NCBI GenBank assembly: GCA_020636995.1
Contig: JACJWU010000003.1
Coordinates: 310,001-374,000, forward strand
DNA length: 64,000 bases
Direction of reading: 5' to 3'
Origin: Actinomycetota bacterium
GTDB lineage: Bacteria; Actinomycetota; Actinomycetes; S36-B12; UBA10799
The notes under the pieces are model-generated. The model made no database searches, was not told the origin of the DNA, and worked only from the letters and a program-made list of their open reading frames with translations. Below, piece by piece: positions 42,165 through 50,596 of this stretch; position 1 is the first letter of the stretch; the number at the start of each line of letters is the position of its first letter. A program made the position numbers and the translations under genes.

Positions 42165-42764
42165 TCAAAGGGTATCTGTCGAGGCGTCCACGTCGTAGAC
42201 CATGTGTCGGATCACCTGGGGATCGCCGCTGCCACAGCCCGGGCTGACGACCCACACCTCCTCGTACTGCGTCTGCGCCGGGTACGACGTGACGAGCACC
42301 ACTGCCGCGGCTTCGTCGTAGGAGCCGACATCGACGCCCATCACGCGACCGAAGGCATCGACGGCTTCGGTGCACGCCGTGATCCCTTGTGCGGAGTCCG
42401 CGAAGGTGTTGGTGGGACCGGAGGCCGGGGATGCGGTCAAGAAGCGTTCACGCAGGTCCTGGGCGAAGTCCCGCGGTTCGTAGATCGCTCCGGCGCGGAT
42501 GACCGGTGAGTCGGATTCGGTGGGCGACGTCGGCGACTGCACCGTGACGGCCAGCAGCATCATGACCCCGGCGACAGCGGCCGCCATGAGCAGACCACTG
42601 AGCCGACGACGATGCCGGGGGGTCAACGGCACGACGTCAGCGCCGCCGTCGGCGTCGGACGCTGCCTGCCCTGCCAGGGCCGCGGTGATCGCGGCGGTCA
42701 CGTCGTCGGGCATGGGCGGCGACGGCAGTGCGGAAAGCTGCGCTTGCAACTCCTCCTCAGTCAT
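42165..42764 (-). CDS. Putative anti-sigma factor partner of SigM
   Basis: A 199-aa protein with a cytoplasmic N-terminus of about 50 residues, one membrane helix (about 55-76, LSGLLMAAAVAGVMMLLAVTV) and an outer domain of about 120 residues containing ACTEAVDAFGRVMG and two Cys that could pair. It starts within the sigM 3' end (8-bp overlap), the standard sigma/anti-sigma arrangement, and matches the position of Rv3912. It lacks the HxxxCxxC zinc motif. ATG chosen for its GGGAGG site. Confidence 0.8.
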   Translation of the reverse strand: MTEEELQAQLSALPSPPMPDDVTAAITAALAGQAASDADGGADVVPLTPRHRRRLSGLLMAAAVAGVMMLLAVTVQSPTSPTESDSPVIRAGAIYEPRDFAQDLRERFLTASPASGPTNTFADSAQGITACTEAVDAFGRVMGVDVGSYDEAAAVVLVTSYPAQTQYEEVWVVSPGCGSGDPQVIRHMVYDVDASTDTL

Positions 42765-43353
42765 GGCCGGCACCTCCCAGATTCTTCGGTAGGACGCCCG
42801 GGTCGGCGTCGGGGTTCCGGATCGTGGTCAGCTGTTTGGCCAGTTTCGCGCGACCGCGTGCGCAGCGGCTCTTCACGGTTCCCGGCGGGCAGCCGAGGAT
42901 GGCGGCGGCGTCGTCGACCCCGTAGCCCTCGACGTCCACGAGCACGATGGCCGCGCGTTGGTCGTCCGGCAGTTCGGCCAGGGCCTTCTCGAGTTCGATC
43001 TGGAGCTCGCGGTTGGACATGTCGTCGACCGTGTGGGCGGTCTCGTGCAGGGTCTCGATCCAGGTCGTGGTGGGCTTGTTGCGGCGACGCCGGTGCTGGT
43101 CCAGACATGCGTTGACCACGATGCGGTGCAGCCACGTGGTCACCGCCGCCTCGCCGCGGAAGGAGCCGGCCCGCCGGAATGCGGACACCATGGCGTCCTG
43201 CAGCGCGTCGGCCGCGTCGTCGGGTCCCCCAGCCGTGCGCAGCGCGACCGCCCAGAGCCGGTCCCGGTGGCGGCCGAACAACTCGCCGAACGCGTGCGGG
43301 TCGCCGTTCACGTGCGCCGCGAGCAGGTCGGCGTCGGATACCTCGTTGATCAT
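42757..43353 (-). CDS. sigM: ECF RNA polymerase sigma factor SigM
   Basis: A 198-aa ECF sigma factor. Region 2 includes LFGRHRDRLWAVALRTAGGPDDAADALQD and FRGEAAVTTWLHRIVVNACLD; region 4 includes LPDDQRAAIVLVDVEGY and GTVKSRCARGRAKL. Identity as SigM rests on position (trxBA-anti-sigma-sigM-pseudokinase-murJ), conserved from Streptomyces to Mycobacterium. The family N-terminus MINEVSDADLLAAH sets the ATG at 43353, 4 nt after the pseudokinase stop, so the genes are probably co-transcribed. Confidence 0.93.
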   Translation of the reverse strand: MINEVSDADLLAAHVNGDPHAFGELFGRHRDRLWAVALRTAGGPDDAADALQDAMVSAFRRAGSFRGEAAVTTWLHRIVVNACLDQHRRRRNKPTTTWIETLHETAHTVDDMSNRELQIELEKALAELPDDQRAAIVLVDVEGYGVDDAAAILGCPPGTVKSRCARGRAKLAKQLTTIRNPDADPGVLPKNLGGAGHD

Positions 43354-43357
43354 CGAC

Positions 43358-44731
43358 TCATCCGCTGCGGACGACGATGGAGCGCACCCCGCCACGATAA
43401 CCACCATCGATCCACGGCAGCCGTGTGAACCACACGACGACGTACCTGCCGGTCATCGGCCGCGCCGAGCGCAGGAGGATGTTGTTCCCGGCGCCCGTGA
43501 CATCGGCGAATGTTCGGTACTTGTCGGGGTCGGCGAACCGCTTGTCACCGATGAGAACCTTGAAGTCGCTGTTCGCCCCGATCAGTTTGAGACCGACCGA
43601 TCTCACCTGCCGTGGCGCACCGAGGTCGACGCGCAGGCCGACACCGGGTTTGCCGCCGAGGTAGGGGTCGTCGTACGTCACCGTCGTCCACGCCGTCATG
43701 CGATCCCGGTCGACCGCATAGTCGGTCAGATCCGGATTCTCCCCGTCCACGCCCAGTGGGTCGTAGTCCTCGACCCTGACCAGCGGCAGCCTGCGCTCGT
43801 CGCTCGGGGCGGCCGGGACCAGTGTCGCCAGTCCCTGTGCGCGCGGTTGGGCCGTCACGGGGTCCCCCGAACGGCTGGCGGCGTCTGCCAGCCCCATCAC
43901 GACCGCCACCGTGCCCAGCGCCGCGACCACCGCACTTGCCAGCACCCGGCTGCGCCGACCGTGCAGGAATTGCCGCGGCGGCCTCTCGGTCAGGACAGCC
44001 GCCTCCTGCCGAAGATCCGCGGCCACCTCGGCGGCCGTGGCGTAGCCACCCTGCCAGCAGGTGTCGATGATCCGGCACAGCGACGCCGGGATGTCGGCCA
44101 CGAATCGACTCGGCCGTACCGGGCGGCCGTCCTCCTGAGGTGCGACCGGCAGCCCGACGTCGGTGGTGAAGGGCCAGCGGGCGGTCAAGCAGGCGTAGAG
44201 CAGGGAACCGATCCCGTGGATGTCGGCGGCCACGGGCTCCAGGTCGGGATCGCGGCCGTACAGCCCGGCATCGATGCCGTGACCGCGTACCCGCACCGAG
44301 CCGTCCGGCAACAGCATGAGAGCCGAGGGCCGCAGCCGGCCGTGGGTGACCCCTTGGGCGTGGGCCGATGCGATCGCCCGAGCAGCCTGCGCCACCGTGC
44401 TGGTCGCTCCGTGCCGGGTCATCGGATCTCCGAGGAACTCCCGCAGGGCAATACCGGGGATCCACTCGGTGATCACGATCAGTTCGTCATCGGGTTCGGG
44501 GCCCATCACATCGAGGACGTTGGCGAAGCGGCGGTCGGTGATGTGCGCGGCCGCGATGGCCGCTTGCTGCAGATCGTGCAGGCGTGGGAACGAGGAGTCC
44601 ACGGCCCGCAGACCGACGGTGCGTCGCAGCCTGTTGTCGTACGCGCGCCACAGGCTCGAGGGACCGACCCGGGCCACCAGGTCGATCAATTCGTAGCGCT
44701 CGCGCCAGATCCGCGCGGCACCGTCACTCAC
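43358..44731 (-). CDS. Pseudokinase with membrane helix and C-terminal discoidin-like domain
   Basis: A 457-aa protein. The kinase-like domain (about residues 10-260) has lost the catalytic set: the VAIK lysine region reads VGLRAVD, HRD is HGRLRP and DFG is RGHGID. One membrane helix (about 270-290) is followed by an outer region with a predicted jelly-roll/F5-8 type C-like fold (WTTVTYDDPYLGGKPG, YVVVWFTRLP). In mycobacteria these domains are fused to MurJ (Rv3910), where PknB phosphorylates the pseudokinase to recruit FhaA; here they are a separate gene, as in Streptomyces. A TACCCT -10 lies 6 nt before the GTG. Confidence 0.88.
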   Translation of the reverse strand: MSDGAARIWRERYELIDLVARVGPSSLWRAYDNRLRRTVGLRAVDSSFPRLHDLQQAAIAAAHITDRRFANVLDVMGPEPDDELIVITEWIPGIALREFLGDPMTRHGATSTVAQAARAIASAHAQGVTHGRLRPSALMLLPDGSVRVRGHGIDAGLYGRDPDLEPVAADIHGIGSLLYACLTARWPFTTDVGLPVAPQEDGRPVRPSRFVADIPASLCRIIDTCWQGGYATAAEVAADLRQEAAVLTERPPRQFLHGRRSRVLASAVVAALGTVAVVMGLADAASRSGDPVTAQPRAQGLATLVPAAPSDERRLPLVRVEDYDPLGVDGENPDLTDYAVDRDRMTAWTTVTYDDPYLGGKPGVGLRVDLGAPRQVRSVGLKLIGANSDFKVLIGDKRFADPDKYRTFADVTGAGNNILLRSARPMTGRYVVVWFTRLPWIDGGYRGGVRSIVVRSG

Positions 44732-44737
44732 GCTCCC

Positions 44738-44743
44738 AGGGTA
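44738..44743 (-). promoter_or_regulatory. -10 box giving a leaderless pseudokinase mRNA
   Basis: TACCCT on the minus strand, ending 6 nt before the GTG at 44731. It lies in the 97-bp gap after murJ and would drive pseudokinase-sigM-anti-sigma. Confidence 0.6.
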
Positions 44744-44828
44744 GGGCAGGAGGTCCGTCGACCGGTCACCGTGGCACCGGCGACGCGAGCCGGATCACGT
44801 TCTGTGCAGGGTTCCGCGAGCCAGGCGA

Positions 44829-46511
44829 TCAGCCACGTCTGCCCGGCAGTTTTGCCGCGACCAGTGACCAGGCCTGTGAGATCTCGGCCACCCGCAGAAC
44901 CTTCGCGACCACCAGATAGACCACCAGCGCCACCGCCGAGACGAACACCGCGGCGACCAGCGCCCATCCCGGCTGTCCGATGAAGCCGAGGGCCACCTCA
45001 CCCTCCCGATCGGTGAAGCGGGCCACGGCTCCGGTGAAGAAGAGGTTCGCCGCCAGGCCGGCGACGGCAGCCCCCAGTCCAGCAATGATCAGTCTGACGA
45101 GGACTCCCAGGGTGCGGCGGGACTGTAGATCACCGAGGCGCCGGGACAGCACCAGCCAGGCCAGACCGAAGGTCAGCCAGTAGGCCAGCGAATACCCGAG
45201 GGCCAACGCGGTGACCTTGAACTCGACCGCGGCGGCGTAGAACAGGGGCAGCGAGAACCCGACCATCAACACGTTGTAGGCGACGGTCAGGTAGAACGGG
45301 GTCTTCGTGTCCTCCACCGAGTACCACCCACGCAGCAGCACGTAGAACAGCGAGAACGGCAGCAGGCCCACCGCGAAAGCCACCACCACCAGACCTGCGT
45401 AGGTACTGGCGACGCCGGCGCCCGCACCGAAGCCGAAGATCACCGTCGCGATCATCGGTCCGGCCACCCCCAGCGCCACTGCCGCCGGGATGATGAGAAC
45501 CGCGACCAAGCGCATACCGTCGGCGACGTAGGCGCCCACCTTGGCGAGGTCCCGCTCTGCTGCTGCCCGGCTCATCCGGGGCAGCAGCGCGGTCATGATC
45601 GAGATGGTGATCACCGAGTGCGGGAGCATGAAGATCAGATACGCCTTCTGATACGTCGTGAGTCCCTGCGCAACCACATCCGCGCGCGAGGCCAGGACGT
45701 TCGCGAGTGTGGCCAATCGGGTCACCACCAGGAACCCGAGTTGATTCACCAGCACCAGACCGATGGTCCAGATCGCGAGCCTGCCGGTGTGGCCCAACCC
45801 GAATCCCCGCAGCCCCCGGACGTATGCGAAACGGAAGCCGGATCTCAGAAGTACGGGGACCAGCACCAACGCCTGCAGGGCCACGCCCAGGGTGGTCATG
45901 ACGCCCAGCCAGGCCACCTGGGCATCCGTGATCGTGTTCACGTCCAGCTTGTCCCCGGCCACCGCCAGGAAGGCGATGGCAGCGCCGATCACCACGATGT
46001 TGTTCACGATGGGTGCGAACATCGGCGACCCGAAATGGCCACGCGCGTTGAGCACCTGGCTGAACATCGTGTACAGCCCGTAGAAGATGATCTGCGGGAG
46101 GCAGAGGCGGGCGAAGGCGACTGCGAGGTCGAACTCGCGGGCGGAGTACTCGCTGGTGGCGTACAGGTGCACGATCCAGGGGGCAGCGAGCACGGCGGCC
46201 ACCGTCAGCACGAACGTGATCAGTGTGACGACTCGCAGCAGTCGGTTGGCGAACCCGTGTCCGCCGTCCTCATCGTTCTGCATGTGCCGGACCAACTGCG
46301 GGATGAACACCGCGTTGAGCGCACCGCCGGCGACCAGGATGTAGATGATGTTCGGCAGCGAGTTGCCCAGGCTGTAGGTGTCGGCCAGGGTGCCGAAGCC
46401 GATGGCTGCGACCAGGGCCATGTCGCGGATGAGACCGGTGGCACGCGAGGTGATCGTGCCGGCGGCCATCAGTGCGCTCGACCGCAGGACTCCGGCCTGT
46501 TCCCCGCTCAC
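44829..46511 (-). CDS. murJ: Lipid II flippase MurJ (MviN)
   Basis: A 560-aa polytopic MOP-family flippase with about 14 membrane segments, moving lipid II to the outer face. Conserved early segments are SRATGLIRDMALVAAIGFG and DTYSLGNSLPNIIYILVAGGALNAVFIPQ. Unlike the mycobacterial protein, it ends after the membrane part (KLPGRRG) and has no fused pseudokinase. It overlaps the upstream DUF6049 gene by 4 bp. Confidence 0.96.
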   Translation of the reverse strand: MSGEQAGVLRSSALMAAGTITSRATGLIRDMALVAAIGFGTLADTYSLGNSLPNIIYILVAGGALNAVFIPQLVRHMQNDEDGGHGFANRLLRVVTLITFVLTVAAVLAAPWIVHLYATSEYSAREFDLAVAFARLCLPQIIFYGLYTMFSQVLNARGHFGSPMFAPIVNNIVVIGAAIAFLAVAGDKLDVNTITDAQVAWLGVMTTLGVALQALVLVPVLLRSGFRFAYVRGLRGFGLGHTGRLAIWTIGLVLVNQLGFLVVTRLATLANVLASRADVVAQGLTTYQKAYLIFMLPHSVITISIMTALLPRMSRAAAERDLAKVGAYVADGMRLVAVLIIPAAVALGVAGPMIATVIFGFGAGAGVASTYAGLVVVAFAVGLLPFSLFYVLLRGWYSVEDTKTPFYLTVAYNVLMVGFSLPLFYAAAVEFKVTALALGYSLAYWLTFGLAWLVLSRRLGDLQSRRTLGVLVRLIIAGLGAAVAGLAANLFFTGAVARFTDREGEVALGFIGQPGWALVAAVFVSAVALVVYLVVAKVLRVAEISQAWSLVAAKLPGRRG

Positions 46512-48529
46512 GGGTGGTGCTCCGCGCGGGCCTTGCTGCGCCGGACGAAGTTCATGCCGAGCAGGAAGGCGAGGATGACGAACGCCCCGGAGACGACGTA
46601 TGCGGCCGCCCGCGAATAGGCGGTGGTCCGCACCTCCACGGTCTGCGGCTCCCCGTAGGCCCTGCCCCGGGGGGTCGTCAATTGGATGCGGACGGGCAGG
46701 GTTCCGGAACCGACCACCTTGGCCTCGACCTCGAGGCTGACCTTGCGACCGGCCGGGACCTCGAACGGCTCGATCGCGGGAGACTGCAGGCGCGCCTGCT
46801 GGTCGGTCTCCAGACGGATCCCCACGACGACGTCCTGCGTGAGATCGTTGGCGACCGTCACCGGGATCCTGCCGGTGTCGCCGGGCAGCGTGAAGGTGCC
46901 GGTCGTGGCCACACGCACGCGGGAGGTCAGGTCGGCGATCTGACCCGAGACCACACGCTCGAGGGCCAAGGCACCCTGCTGATCAGCCCGCCACGTCCCC
47001 GATGTCTGACGCATGACCGCCTGCTCGTATCCGAGCCCGGCGGGCTCGGTCAGGATCGCCTCGAATCGGCGGGTGCGCCGCTGCTGAGACTGGACGGTCG
47101 CGAGGTAGTCCTTTGGCAGTTCCAGCGACCTCTGCGCAGGGCCGTACGGCACGCGGGTGCGGGGGACCTCTGTGGCTTGCCGGCGGGCGGCCTGCAGGCT
47201 CACCAGACGCGCGTAGGGCACTTGGTCCAGAGCACGCAGGGTTTGGGTGAGGAACGTGGACCGCGGACTCCAGAGGGGGTCTGGTGCGGCCACGATCCCG
47301 CGCGGTGCATCGGGGAGTTCACCGGCGGTCATGGCCACCTCCGCCAGGAACCTTTGCCGGGCCAGCAGGGCGTCGCCACGGGAATCTTGCGGCATGGCCA
47401 GCGCAGCGGTCAGTCCGGAGTCGGCCAGCGTCACCGGCAGTCCACCCCATGTGGTGAAGCCGTCAGGGGTGTAGGTCAGTGCCGGATCGGCGGGGAAGGC
47501 CGCGTCGGACAGGAGCATGCCGGTGGCCCCGGCATCGCGGAACACGCGCATCGTCCCCGGTGTGGTCGAGCCACCGGTCGGCCAGGCGAGCACCTCCTCG
47601 ACCCGGGTCCGGGTCTCCGCGGACACATCCGCCGCGGCGCGTTCAGTGGCCGCGACGACGGTCTCGTCCATGTCGGAGCGTTCCAGCGCGGTGGCGTCGG
47701 GCAATGCGTAGGCGGTGGCCAGAGATTCCTGGGTGGCGGCCGCCTGCCTGGCCGCCGCCAGCCATTCGGTGGCCGCTGTGGCGCCCGCGCCCGCTGTCGA
47801 ATCCGTGCCCGCGGACACCTCGTATCCGTCGACCATGTCCTGGGCGGTCTGCAGCACACTCGGGTCGAACAGCCAGGTGATCCTGGCATCGCCTGCCGTG
47901 TCGATGATGCGCCACAGCCGGCCGCCGGCGGCCATCTCGGCAGCGGTCAGTTCGCTGAGCTGGACCCCGTCGAGGGCGCGATCGGGCACGGCGCTGACCG
48001 GCCACAGCCAGGCCAGCCGTACCGGTTGCACCGATCCTTCCGGATACCAGGGCAGGAAGGTGCGGGTGAGTCCGACCCGCTGGGCCAGGCCGTCCTCCCC
48101 GGTGCCGATGACTTCAAGGCCGGCCACGTACACACCGGGGAACGTCAGGGGCAGGTCGTCCAGCGGCAACTCGATCGACCACTCGGTGCTCGTGCGCGGG
48201 CTCAGGACCGCGATCGGCTCGCTGACGGCCAGCGTCGGGGGGCCGTCCTTCTCGGTCCCACCGTCGACCACCGTCGGGATCTGCGAGCGGGTCGCCATCG
48301 GTGTGGGGGACAGCAGCAGGCGAACCTGCAGATCGGTGACCTGCTGGTCGGATCGGTTGCGGACGTTCCCGGACATGCGCAACGTCTTGCCCGGCTGCGG
48401 ATTCAGGGGGGTCATCCGGGTGACGGACACCTCGACCTCGTCGGGGAGCAGTTGCCGGGGCGCGGCATGCGCGGACATCCCCACACCGGACAGCAGCAGG
48501 GTCACCAGGGCAACGAGCAGGCGAGCCAC
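46508..48529 (-). CDS. DUF6049 family secreted/membrane-anchored protein
   Basis: A 673-aa protein with an N-terminal signal peptide (LLVALVTLLLSGVGMSAHA), a large outer region and a C-terminal membrane helix (about residues 640-660, YVVSGAFVILAFLLGMNFV) followed by a basic tail. The first part (NPQPGKTLRMSGNVRNRSDQ) looks like an immunoglobulin-like fold. It is the Rv3909-type gene always found between murJ and a NUDIX gene in actinobacteria. Function unknown; position suggests a partner of MurJ or the pseudokinase. It overlaps the NUDIX gene by 1 bp. Confidence 0.9.
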   Translation of the reverse strand: MARLLVALVTLLLSGVGMSAHAAPRQLLPDEVEVSVTRMTPLNPQPGKTLRMSGNVRNRSDQQVTDLQVRLLLSPTPMATRSQIPTVVDGGTEKDGPPTLAVSEPIAVLSPRTSTEWSIELPLDDLPLTFPGVYVAGLEVIGTGEDGLAQRVGLTRTFLPWYPEGSVQPVRLAWLWPVSAVPDRALDGVQLSELTAAEMAAGGRLWRIIDTAGDARITWLFDPSVLQTAQDMVDGYEVSAGTDSTAGAGATAATEWLAAARQAAATQESLATAYALPDATALERSDMDETVVAATERAAADVSAETRTRVEEVLAWPTGGSTTPGTMRVFRDAGATGMLLSDAAFPADPALTYTPDGFTTWGGLPVTLADSGLTAALAMPQDSRGDALLARQRFLAEVAMTAGELPDAPRGIVAAPDPLWSPRSTFLTQTLRALDQVPYARLVSLQAARRQATEVPRTRVPYGPAQRSLELPKDYLATVQSQQRRTRRFEAILTEPAGLGYEQAVMRQTSGTWRADQQGALALERVVSGQIADLTSRVRVATTGTFTLPGDTGRIPVTVANDLTQDVVVGIRLETDQQARLQSPAIEPFEVPAGRKVSLEVEAKVVGSGTLPVRIQLTTPRGRAYGEPQTVEVRTTAYSRAAAYVVSGAFVILAFLLGMNFVRRSKARAEHHP

Positions 48530-49011
48530 TAGATCTCGCCGAGCATGCCGCGGGCCTTGGCCACGAGGCGACGTTCATCGCGGTACGCCAGGCGCGATGG
48601 CACATCGTCGAAGGGCACCCACGCGACATCGACGACCTCGATGTCCTCATCGTTGATCTCACCGGACACGTACCGCATCAGGAAATGGTGGACGGTCTTG
48701 TGGATGCGCCGGTCCTCCACGGCGAACCAGAAGTCGATGATGCCCAGGGGCGCCACGATGTCGGCGGTGATGCCGGTCTCCTCGAGAACCTCCCGCAGGG
48801 CGGCCTCTTCGACGGTCTCACCGTCCTCGACATGACCCTTGGGTAGCGACCAGACCAACCGATGGCGGCGGTCGTAGCGGGCGATCAGTGCCACCTCGTA
48901 CAGATCGTCCATCGCGCGTACCACCAGCCCGCCCGCGCTGGTCTCGTCCACCGTCGCGCGGGAGCGCGTCACATATCGCAGGTTGAACCGCGAAGGTGAC
49001 GGGTGGGGCAT
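48529..49011 (-). CDS. NUDIX hydrolase
   Basis: A 160-aa hydrolase with a complete Nudix box: GHVEDGETVEEAALREVLEETGI starts at about residue 60 (consensus GX5EX7REUXEEXGU). Similar to the Rv3908 (MutT4) family, which acts on oxidised or modified nucleotides; the substrate here is not established. The frame is open upstream, but the ATG at 49011 follows a TATTCT -10 box by 7 nt. It heads the minus-strand operon NUDIX-DUF6049-murJ. Confidence 0.92.
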   Translation of the reverse strand: MPHPSPSRFNLRYVTRSRATVDETSAGGLVVRAMDDLYEVALIARYDRRHRLVWSLPKGHVEDGETVEEAALREVLEETGITADIVAPLGIIDFWFAVEDRRIHKTVHHFLMRYVSGEINDEDIEVVDVAWVPFDDVPSRLAYRDERRLVAKARGMLGEI

Positions 49012-49018
49012 GCTCGCA

Positions 49019-49024
49019 AGAATA
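49019..49024 (-). promoter_or_regulatory. -10 box giving a leaderless NUDIX-DUF6049-murJ mRNA
   Basis: TATTCT on the minus strand, ending 7 nt before the ATG at 49011. Confidence 0.65.
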
Positions 49025-49126
49025 GGCGCTTTCCGGTCGCCGGGGGTGGCAGGCCGGGTCCGGGGCGGCGAATGCCCGCGCACTGGATGCGGACCGCCGG
49101 TCGTCGCCGCGACGGGGCTGTCCGAA

Positions 49127-49132
49127 TACCCT
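49127..49132 (+). promoter_or_regulatory. -10 box giving a leaderless cca mRNA
   Basis: TACCCT ending 6 nt before the GTG at 49139. A second in-frame GTG at 49136 lies too close (3 nt) to be the first base of the mRNA. Confidence 0.55.
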
Positions 49133-49138
49133 GCTGTG

Positions 49139-50596
49139 GTGACCCGCCCCGTCCCGCCGATGCAGGCCCTGCACATCGCCCGCGATGCGGCCGTCGAGCA
49201 CCTGATGGACGAGCACCCGGTGCTGGCCGAGGTGGGGGCGCGCTTCGCCGGGGCCGGATTCGAGGTGGATCTGGTCGGGGGTTCGGTGCGCGATGCGATT
49301 CTCGGCCGCGATGTCGTGGATCTCGATTTCGCCACTGACGCCCGCCCGGAGCAGATGACCAGGCTGTTGTCCGGCTGGGCCGATGCTGTGTGGGATGTGG
49401 GCGCCCGGTTCGGCACCATCGGTGCGGAGAAGGACGGGCTGCGGCTTGAGTTCACCACGTACCGCAGCGACCTCTACCAACCCGACTCCCGCAAGCCGGA
49501 GGTCGCCTACGCCGGTGACCTGCTCTCCGATCTCGGCCGCCGGGACTTCACTGTCAACGCCATGGCCCTGCGGCTGCCGGACCTGGTCTTCATCGATCCG
49601 TTCGACGGGCTCGTGGACCTCGCGCTGGGACGGCTTCGGACCCCCGGCGCGCCCGCGGACTCCTTCTCCGACGATCCGCTGCGGATGCTGCGAGCGGCGC
49701 GGTTCGCCTCCCAGCTCGGCATGACAGTCGATCCGGAGGCGATCGAGGCCATGGCCGACATGGCTGAACGCATCGACGTGGTCAGTGCCGAGCGCATCCG
49801 CGACGAGTTGACGAAGCTGATCCTGTCACCCGCGCCCCGCGCCGGCCTGCAGTTGCTGGTGGACACGGGTTTGTGCCAGCGGTTCCTTCCGGAACTCCCG
49901 GCGCTGAGCCTGGAGATCGATGAGCATCACCGCCACAAGGACGTCTACGAACACACCCTGACGGTGCTCGAGCAGGCCATCGAACTCGAGACCGCACACG
50001 ACCCGGTCAGCGGTCCGGACCTCGTGCTGCGGCTCGCGGCGCTGATGCACGACGTCGGGAAGCCGCGCACCCGGCGCCTCGAACCTGGCGGTGGGGTGTC
50101 CTTCCACCATCACGAGATCGTGGGCGCGAAGATGACGCGCAAGCGGATGCAGGCTCTGCGCTTCGACGGTCGAACGATCGACGAGGTCTCCACCCTGGTA
50201 GCGCTGCACCTGCGGTTCCACGGCTACGGCGGCGGGGAATGGACCGATGCGGCGGTGCGCCGCTACGCCCGGGACGCCGGTGAGCAACTCGTGCGACTGC
50301 ACAAACTCACCCGCGCGGATTCGACCACCCGCAACCGGCGGAAGGCGGCGGCGCTGCAGCGGACGTACGACCACCTCGAGCACCGGATCGCCACTCTCGC
50401 GCAGGCCGAGGAGCTGGCTGCCGTGCGCCCCGACCTCGATGGCAACCAGATCATGCAGATCCTCGGGATCGGCCCGGGACGGCAAGTCGGTGCCGCGTAC
50501 AACCATTTGCTCGAGTTGCGTCTGGAGCGCGGGCCGATGTCGCAGGAGGATGCGACGGCCGCGCTCTTGCAGTGGTGGCAGGAGCAGTCCGGCTAA
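49139..50596 (+). CDS. cca: CCA tRNA nucleotidyltransferase
   Basis: A 485-aa enzyme adding or repairing the tRNA 3'-CCA end, needed here because the two tRNA genes in this window do not encode CCA. Class II polymerase head VGGSVRDAILGRDVVDLDFAT (about residues 40-60), RRDFTVNAMAL and the RNA-binding helix, then an HD phosphohydrolase domain (HHRHKDVYEHTL, LMHDVGKP). The order NUDIX divergent from cca is conserved (Rv3907c/Rv3908). The 3' end overlaps the convergent MFS gene by 4 bp. Confidence 0.95.
   Translation: MTRPVPPMQALHIARDAAVEHLMDEHPVLAEVGARFAGAGFEVDLVGGSVRDAILGRDVVDLDFATDARPEQMTRLLSGWADAVWDVGARFGTIGAEKDGLRLEFTTYRSDLYQPDSRKPEVAYAGDLLSDLGRRDFTVNAMALRLPDLVFIDPFDGLVDLALGRLRTPGAPADSFSDDPLRMLRAARFASQLGMTVDPEAIEAMADMAERIDVVSAERIRDELTKLILSPAPRAGLQLLVDTGLCQRFLPELPALSLEIDEHHRHKDVYEHTLTVLEQAIELETAHDPVSGPDLVLRLAALMHDVGKPRTRRLEPGGGVSFHHHEIVGAKMTRKRMQALRFDGRTIDEVSTLVALHLRFHGYGGGEWTDAAVRRYARDAGEQLVRLHKLTRADSTTRNRRKAAALQRTYDHLEHRIATLAQAEELAAVRPDLDGNQIMQILGIGPGRQVGAAYNHLLELRLERGPMSQEDATAALLQWWQEQSG

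Noticed and set aside
43358..44731. Active Ser/Thr kinase upstream of sigM
   Set aside because: The catalytic Lys, HRD Asp and DFG Asp are all missing, so it is called a pseudokinase.
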